A stretch of DNA of 64,000 nt from the NCBI GenBank assembly GCA_902793605.1, contig CADBEB010000010.1, positions 1-64,000 on the forward strand. Direction: 5' to 3'. The stretch comes from an uncultured Eubacteriales bacterium. Its GTDB lineage: Bacteria > Bacillota > Clostridia > Christensenellales > Aristaeellaceae. A model generated the notes under the pieces. The model ran no database searches and was not told the origin of the DNA. It saw nothing but the letters and a program-made list of their open reading frames with translations. The translations under genes were made by a program, and so were the position numbers. Positions 59,838 through 64,000 of the stretch are shown one piece after another (position 1 is the stretch's first letter; the number at the start of each line of letters is the position of its first letter).

Positions 59838-61292
59838 TTAACCGGGCATAGCCAGTGCCGCGGCGCCGATGCCCTCCAGCGCCATCTCCGGCGAGTTCTT
59901 CGCCAGCAGGCAGGTCTCCCCCGCCTTCATCCTGATCGCGGATCCGGCCCAGCGCAGGATCAGCTCGCCCTCGGTCACCGTCAGGATGCCGAAGTCGCTG
60001 ATCTCCGGCAGGGTCTCGATGCCGCTGATCCGCAGCAGGTCCAGGCTGAAGCTGTCCTCCGTCAGGACGCGCTTGATGCCGTAGGCTTTCTCCACCCGCA
60101 CGGGGGAGAGGGGCCGCTTCAGGTTCGTCACGTCCAGCGCCTTGTCCAGATGCAGCTCGCGCTTCTTCCCGTTCCCGTCGGTCCGGTCCCAGTCGTAGAA
60201 GCGGTAGGTCACGTCCGAGGTGTCCTGCAGCTCGTACAGCACGATCCCCGACCCGATGGAATGCACGCAGCCGGCGGGAATGTAGCACACGTCCCCCGGC
60301 TTTACTCTGATGCGGTTGAGCAGCGGTTCCGGCTCGCCCCTGCGGCAGGCGTCCCGCAGCTCCTGCTTGGTCGTCCCCGGGCGGATGCCGTAAACCAGTT
60401 CCCCGCCCTCCTTCGGCGTCTCCAGGATCAGCCAGGCCTCGTTCTTGCCGGATTTTCCGTTCTCCCGCGCGGCGGCGTAGGCGTCGTCCGGATGCACCTG
60501 CACGCTGAGCTGCTCCTTCGCGTCGATCAGCTTCAGCAGCAGCGGGAAGGGCCCTTCCACGCAGTGGCCGACCAGCTTCTCCCCGAACTCCCGGATCAGG
60601 TCCGGCAGTTTCCGGCCCATCGGATCCGTGCTCTCCAGGCCCGGGATACAGCTGACTTCCATGCTCTCGCCGGTGTGCGGGTCCTTCGCCTCCTTGCCGT
60701 AGAGCTCCGCGAGGCGGCTTCCGCCCCAGGGGGTCAGCTCCCCGTCCCGGAAGGCCGGCACCATGCGGATCGGCCAGATCGGCGTCTCCCGCTTCAGCGG
60801 CTTGTCGAAGGTCACGACATCGTCCGGCGTGACCTCCAGGCTCATCCGGTCGCAGGCGCGGAAGCCCATCTTTTCATACAGCCGGATGGCGGCGCGGTTC
60901 TTCACGCTCGTGTCGCACCGGACGCAGTCGCACCCGCTGCGCCGCAGCATCTGCTGCACGTCGTCCAGCACCAGCCCGCCGAGGCCCGCGCCCTGCATCG
61001 AGGGATGCACCGCCAGGCGGTGGAACACGCCCGGGCGGATGCCGCAGGTCCAGCTGAGCGGCACGTACTCCGGGTCCTGCCCGATCATGAGGGTCACCGC
61101 CGCGGCGATCTCGCCGCCCTCGCGCAGGTAATACATCCGCCCGGCCTCCACGTCCTTGCGGATGACCTCCTCATTGGGGTACTTTCCCCAGTGCCACTGG
61201 GTCATGGCGTTTTCTTCCATGTGGTCCACGACCACCTGGTAAAACTGGATCAGTTCGCTGACTTCCGCGGCCGTCGCCTGGATGATCTCCAT
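59838..61292 (-). CDS. manA: GNAT acetyltransferase fused to mannose-6-phosphate isomerase (ManA)
   Basis: A 484-residue fusion. Residues 1-165 are a GNAT domain: VFHRLAVHPSMQGAGLGGLV (acetyl-CoA binding Q/RxxGxG/A loop) and NRAAIRLYEKMGFRACDR. Residues 170-484 are a type I phosphomannose isomerase: zinc ligands in LSVQVHPDD (Gln, His) and KNEAWLIL (Glu), then YIPAGCVHSIGSG (His), with LLKLIDA and YRFYDWDR of the family. Together they interconvert mannose-6-P and fructose-6-P and acetylate an unknown amine. GGGGAG precedes the ATG 61292. Confidence 0.9.
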   Translation of the reverse strand: MEIIQATAAEVSELIQFYQVVVDHMEENAMTQWHWGKYPNEEVIRKDVEAGRMYYLREGGEIAAAVTLMIGQDPEYVPLSWTCGIRPGVFHRLAVHPSMQGAGLGGLVLDDVQQMLRRSGCDCVRCDTSVKNRAAIRLYEKMGFRACDRMSLEVTPDDVVTFDKPLKRETPIWPIRMVPAFRDGELTPWGGSRLAELYGKEAKDPHTGESMEVSCIPGLESTDPMGRKLPDLIREFGEKLVGHCVEGPFPLLLKLIDAKEQLSVQVHPDDAYAAARENGKSGKNEAWLILETPKEGGELVYGIRPGTTKQELRDACRRGEPEPLLNRIRVKPGDVCYIPAGCVHSIGSGIVLYELQDTSDVTYRFYDWDRTDGNGKKRELHLDKALDVTNLKRPLSPVRVEKAYGIKRVLTEDSFSLDLLRISGIETLPEISDFGILTVTEGELILRWAGSAIRMKAGETCLLAKNSPEMALEGIGAAALAMPG

Positions 61293-61331
61293 ACACGCAC
61301 TCCCCTATACTTTATGTCGGATCAGATCCCT

Positions 61332-61606
61332 GCTGTGTCGTTCCGGACGAAGCTGTGTCGTTCCAGACGAAGCTGTGTCGTTCCAGACGAAGCTGTGTCA
61401 TTCCGAACGAATGTGAGGAATCTCCTCCGGAACAGTCTGCAATCCGGAACGAGGGAGATTTCTCCACTCCGCCTTCGGCTCCGGTCGAAATGACACCCTC
61501 ACTGTGTCATTCCGAACGAATGTGAGGAATCTCCTCCGGAACAGTCTGCAATCCGGAACGAGAGAGATTTCTCCACTCCGCCTTCGGCTCCGGTCGAAAT
61601 GACACC
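61332..61606. repeat. Short 20-bp tandem array followed by duplicated 104-bp repeat
   Basis: GCTGTGTCGTTCCAGACGAA-type units (20 bases) occur at 61332, 61352, 61372 and a fourth at 61392. They run into two near-identical 104-base elements starting at 61394 and 61503 (period 109), each from TGTGTCATTCCGAACG to TCGAAATGACAC, the repeat family of 57961. The stretch 61293-61612 holds no gene. Confidence 0.9.
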
Positions 61607-61612
61607 GGAGGT

Positions 61613-62101
61613 CTATTTCCCCGTTGAGCCCATTCCCCCGGAACGCTCGGCGAGATCGCCGTCCTCCTCCGCCGTGCCGTAGGGCAGGAAAACGCCCTGG
61701 CAGAACCGCTCCCCGCGGCCGATCGTCACCGCCTCGCCCAGCGGGTTGCGGAGCTTCACCATGATGTGCCCCTCGTTCTTCGCGAAGGCGTAGTCGCTGT
61801 CGATCACCCCGACCGTGTTGCTCAGCCGCAGCGCGTGCCTGAATCCCAGCGAACTGCGGGGGAACAGCATCAGCACCCAGCCGGGCTCCATCTCCGCGCG
61901 GATCCCCGTCGGGATCAGGGCGCTGCCGCCCGCCGGCACGGTCACCTCCACCGGGCTCACAAAGTCGTAGCCCGCGCTCCCGGCCGTCGCCCGCCGGGGC
62001 AGCGGGATCTCGCTGAGCGGCATCCGCTCCCGCTCCCCCATCGCCTCGGCGTACTGTGCTTCCGACACGCGGGTAAATCTCGCAATACTCATGTTCTTCA
62101 C
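61613..62101 (-). CDS. dut: dUTP diphosphatase (dUTPase)
   Basis: The trimeric enzyme that removes dUTP. All five motifs are seen: AGYDF (I), PRSSLG (II), GVIDSDYAFA (III, with catalytic Asp), RFCQGVFLPY (IV) and RSGGMGSTGK (V). At 162 residues it is slightly longer than usual because of an N-terminal extension. The start is GTG 62101, overlapping the ksgA stop (GTGA), or ATG 62092; the overlap pattern of this operon favours the former. Host or phage dUTPases are indistinguishable by length here. Confidence 0.9.
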   Translation of the reverse strand: MKNMSIARFTRVSEAQYAEAMGERERMPLSEIPLPRRATAGSAGYDFVSPVEVTVPAGGSALIPTGIRAEMEPGWVLMLFPRSSLGFRHALRLSNTVGVIDSDYAFAKNEGHIMVKLRNPLGEAVTIGRGERFCQGVFLPYGTAEEDGDLAERSGGMGSTGK

Positions 62102-62928
62102 CGATCGATCGCGTCCGCCAGGGCCGCGATCTCCTCCAGCGTCAGCTTTTCTCCCCGGATCTTTTCATCCAGCCCCGCCGCCTGCAGCCATTCCAGCGCC
62201 TGCGCCCGCTCCGCCCGGAACGTGGCGCACAGGTTGTTCAGCATCGTCTTGCGCCGCAGGGCGAAGGCCGCCGAGGCCACCCGGAAGAACATCTCCCGGC
62301 TCCTGACCTCCACCGCCGGCTTCTCCCGCAGGGGCAGCAGCACAAAGGCGCTGTCCACCTTCGGCGGGGGGGTGAACATTTCCGCCGGGACCTTCACCGC
62401 CAGCTCCGGCTCGCACAGGAAGCGGCACAGGACCGACAGCGGGCACCAGGCCTCGTCCCCCGGCTCCGCGAGGATCTTGTCCGCCACCTCCTGCTGCACC
62501 ATCAGGGCGAGGCGGCTGATCTCCAGCCCGCTCTCCAGCAGCAGCCGGATCAGCGGCGTCGTGATGTAGTACGGGATGTTCGCCACGACGGCGAAGGGCT
62601 TGCGCAGCCCCGCCGTGACCTGCTTCAGGTCCAGGGTCATCACGTCCCCCTGCACGACGGTCAGGTTCTTCTTCTCCGCGAGGAAGGCCTGCAGCAGCGG
62701 GATCAGCCGCTCGTCCAGCTCGACCGCGGTGACCTGCCCGGCCGCGTCGCACAGGTGCTTCGTCAGGCTGCCGCAGCCCGGGCCGATCTCCAGGACGTCG
62801 TCGTCCTTCGTGACCCCGGCGGCCGCCGTCAGCTCCGCCAGCAGCGCTTCGTCGTACAGGAAATTCTGCCCCAGGGTCTGCTTATACCGGAGGGCGCTGT
62901 CCCGGATCCGTTCTTTGCCCTTGCTCAT
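62098..62928 (-). CDS. ksgA: 16S rRNA dimethyladenosine transferase KsgA (RsmA)
   Basis: Dimethylates the two adjacent adenosines in helix 45 of 16S rRNA using S-adenosylmethionine. The 276-residue protein has LEIGPGCGSLTKHL (motif I), VELDERL, QGDVMTLDL (motif III) and NIPYYITTP (motif IV, catalytic NIPY). GGAGGGTGCCGG precedes ATG 62928, which overlaps the stop of the helicase-loader gene (ATGA). Thus it is translationally coupled to a replication gene, an unusual partnership. Confidence 0.93.
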   Translation of the reverse strand: MSKGKERIRDSALRYKQTLGQNFLYDEALLAELTAAAGVTKDDDVLEIGPGCGSLTKHLCDAAGQVTAVELDERLIPLLQAFLAEKKNLTVVQGDVMTLDLKQVTAGLRKPFAVVANIPYYITTPLIRLLLESGLEISRLALMVQQEVADKILAEPGDEAWCPLSVLCRFLCEPELAVKVPAEMFTPPPKVDSAFVLLPLREKPAVEVRSREMFFRVASAAFALRRKTMLNNLCATFRAERAQALEWLQAAGLDEKIRGEKLTLEEIAALADAIDR

Positions 62929-63464
62929 CCGGCACCCTCCTCCCGCTGTTCTTCATGTCCGTTACCCAACAGTATATCACATTGCTGCCCGGGGAGGAAG
63001 ACCGTCTCCCGTTCCTGTTCCTGCCCGGCGCGGTAGGTCCGCATAAAAGCCGAGGCGATGCCCGTGGAGACCTCGCCCGGGCTCAGCTGCGACCATTCCC
63101 GGAGCTGCGCCGCGCTGCCGACGATCTTCCGGATCCGCGGCGGCAGCTTCGCGAACTCCTCCGCGCTGTTGTACAGGCTCCGGGTCAGCGCCCGGTACAC
63201 CAGGCCCCAGGCCTCGACATCCGTCGGCTCCCCGGCCTGCTGCGCCTCGTTGATCAGCCGGTTGAGGGCCCCGGGGGCCGGCGGAAAGCCGCGGGTGTCA
63301 GAGGCGATGAAAGTATACAGCGCCTTCTCCACCGAGGCGTAGGGCGTCCATTCGAAGATCCGCTGCCACACGTCCGCCAGGATCTTCGGGTCCCGGTCCT
63401 TCAGGAAGGCCGGATACATCGACGTGACGATCGCGAGGATCCTGCTCGTTTCCTGCCGGTTCAT
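62925..63464 (-). CDS. Replicative helicase loader/inhibitor (G39P-like)
   Basis: A 179-residue protein. ATG 63464 (MNRQETSRILAIVTSMYP) follows GGAGGAGGGTACGGCGG. The N-terminal pattern AIVTSMYPAFLKDRDPKILADVW and the FEWTPYASVEKALYTFIASDTRGFPPAPGALNRLI (split) segment match phage G39P-type helicase loaders, which deliver DnaB-type helicase to the origin complex. The C-terminal half is charged. It sits between a replisome-organizer-like gene and ksgA, with stop/start overlaps on both sides. Confidence 0.7.
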   Translation of the reverse strand: MNRQETSRILAIVTSMYPAFLKDRDPKILADVWQRIFEWTPYASVEKALYTFIASDTRGFPPAPGALNRLINEAQQAGEPTDVEAWGLVYRALTRSLYNSAEEFAKLPPRIRKIVGSAAQLREWSQLSPGEVSTGIASAFMRTYRAGQEQERETVFLPGQQCDILLGNGHEEQREEGAG

Positions 63465-64000
63465 CCGCCGTACCCTCCTCCACCGTACCCTCCTCCGCCG
63501 TACCCTCCTCCGCCGTCCGCCTCCGCCGCCATTTGGATAAACGGGTTCCCGGGCGGCAGCCTCACGGACGCCGCCGTGCCGCCCCGGTTCTGCTCCCGGG
63601 CCAGCCAGCCGGCGATGAACCGCCGGATGCCGCTGCGGGTCTTTCGCTTCGCGGGATTCGCCATGCACCAGCCGAGCATGTTCCGCAGCTCCTGCTCCAC
63701 GTCCACGGCGGGATAGAGCTTCGCGTAGCCCCCGATCTCCTCCCGCGTGACGCCGAAGGCGCTCCCGTCGTTCAGGGGCAGCTCAATGACGGGCAGCTCC
63801 CGGACTTCGGCTTCCTGCGCCGCCTCCGCGGCTTCCCCGGCGGAAGGCAGCTCCGCCGGCTCCGTTTCAGGCGCCTCCCCCGGTCCGGCGCTTCCGGCCT
63901 CCTCCGCCGGCTCTTCGCCCTCCGCGGCGGTATCCTCCTCCGGCATCGGGAAGCGGTGCACGGAAGAGCGCATGCGCTGGTGCCGCTCCCAGGAGACGAT
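63461..64000 (-). CDS. Phage-type replisome organizer/DnaD-like protein, 5' truncated by the window edge
   Basis: The frame is open to the end of the window (in-frame residues IVSWERHQRM precede the ATG at 63973), so the N-terminus lies outside. The visible part has a linker of Glu/Ala/Pro, then FGVTREEIGGYAKLYPAVDV and NMLGWCMANPAKRKTRSGIR, the C-terminal conserved block of phage replisome organizers, and finally a Gly/Tyr tail (GGGGYGGGGYGGGGYGG). Family members load helicase loader and helicase at origins. The start is unknown. Confidence 0.75.
   Translation of the reverse strand: MVSWERHQRMRSSVHRFPMPEEDTAAEGEEPAEEAGSAGPGEAPETEPAELPSAGEAAEAAQEAEVRELPVIELPLNDGSAFGVTREEIGGYAKLYPAVDVEQELRNMLGWCMANPAKRKTRSGIRRFIAGWLAREQNRGGTAASVRLPPGNPFIQMAAEADGGGGYGGGGYGGGGYGG
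63468..63512 (-). repeat. 15-bp tandem repeat encoding GGGGY and the next gene's ribosome binding site
   Basis: Three units of TACGGCGGAGGAGGG (minus strand) encode Gly-Gly-Gly-Gly-Tyr; the last GGAGGAGGG is also the Shine-Dalgarno of the helicase-loader gene. Repeat number changes would alter both. Confidence 0.85.

Noticed and set aside
61332..61411. Regular 20-bp tandem units resembling a CRISPR array
   Set aside because: Units are adjacent with no unique spacers and no cas genes; it is a tandem repeat.

Overview
The window is a high-GC bacterial chromosome segment with a Firmicutes/Clostridia-type gene complement. Evidence includes LplB/YtcP-type sugar ABC permeases with a divergent AraC regulator, DegV, a PrsA-like foldase, DUF975, a probable Re-citrate synthase, BspA-like leucine-rich-repeat (LRR) surface proteins, strong AGGAGG ribosome binding sites, and many near-consensus TTGNNN-17-TATAAT promoters. 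An uncultured rumen or gut Clostridia lineage is my inference; there is no rRNA or marker phylogeny here, and I saw no tRNA, rRNA or CRISPR array.

Layout. (1) 1-11752 is the head-packaging half of a prophage read right to left: small and large terminase, DUF1073-type portal, DUF2213 protein, cement protein, DUF2184-type capsid, a small head protein, DUF4054, head closure, neck and tail terminator. It is interrupted by cargo: an LRR gene with its own promoter and terminator, and three plus-strand genes, two of them tiny; one tiny product has a double-glycine leader motif. It also shows decay: no MuF-type head gene, a duplicated 5' end of the DUF2213 gene with a repeat inserted, and an ATA codon where the DUF4054 start should be. 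(2) 11889-16989 holds a second LRR gene, a secreted protein and two COG0523 metal GTPases, one with a long His/Asp loop. (3) 17003-33800 contains two copies of an unusual three-gene cassette: a secreted phosphodiester glycosidase-like (NAGPA) protein, a divergent Lgt-like membrane protein, and a convergent LRR lipoprotein. Between and around them lie housekeeping genes (DegV, PrsA-like, DUF975, aminotransferase, Re-citrate synthase-like, murG) and small secreted proteins. (4) 33846-42255 is a carbohydrate locus: two permeases and a binding protein, a beta-helix protein, a carboxylesterase and a divergent AraC regulator. (5) 43094-51395 holds an O-acetylhomoserine sulfhydrylase-type gene, then a TetR-controlled operon of aldo/keto reductase, secreted DUF362, ArsP-type permease, secreted flavodoxin, a DUF4405-FGE-flavodoxin triple fusion and a CMD protein. 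(6) 52013-57392 holds a nucleoside hydrolase-like gene, an alpha/beta hydrolase split by one TGA, and a second sugar ABC system. (7) 57448-64000 is a housekeeping run: hflX with an N-terminal JAMM motif, a GNAT-ManA fusion, dut, ksgA and two phage-like replication genes in overlapping order.

Three dispersed repeat families recur in intergenic DNA and, in two genes, inside reading frames. One family has two 96-base copies whose long stem differs by compensatory changes. The best candidates for undescribed biology are the duplicated NAGPA/Lgt-like/LRR cassette and the TetR operon with apparently extracytoplasmic flavodoxins.
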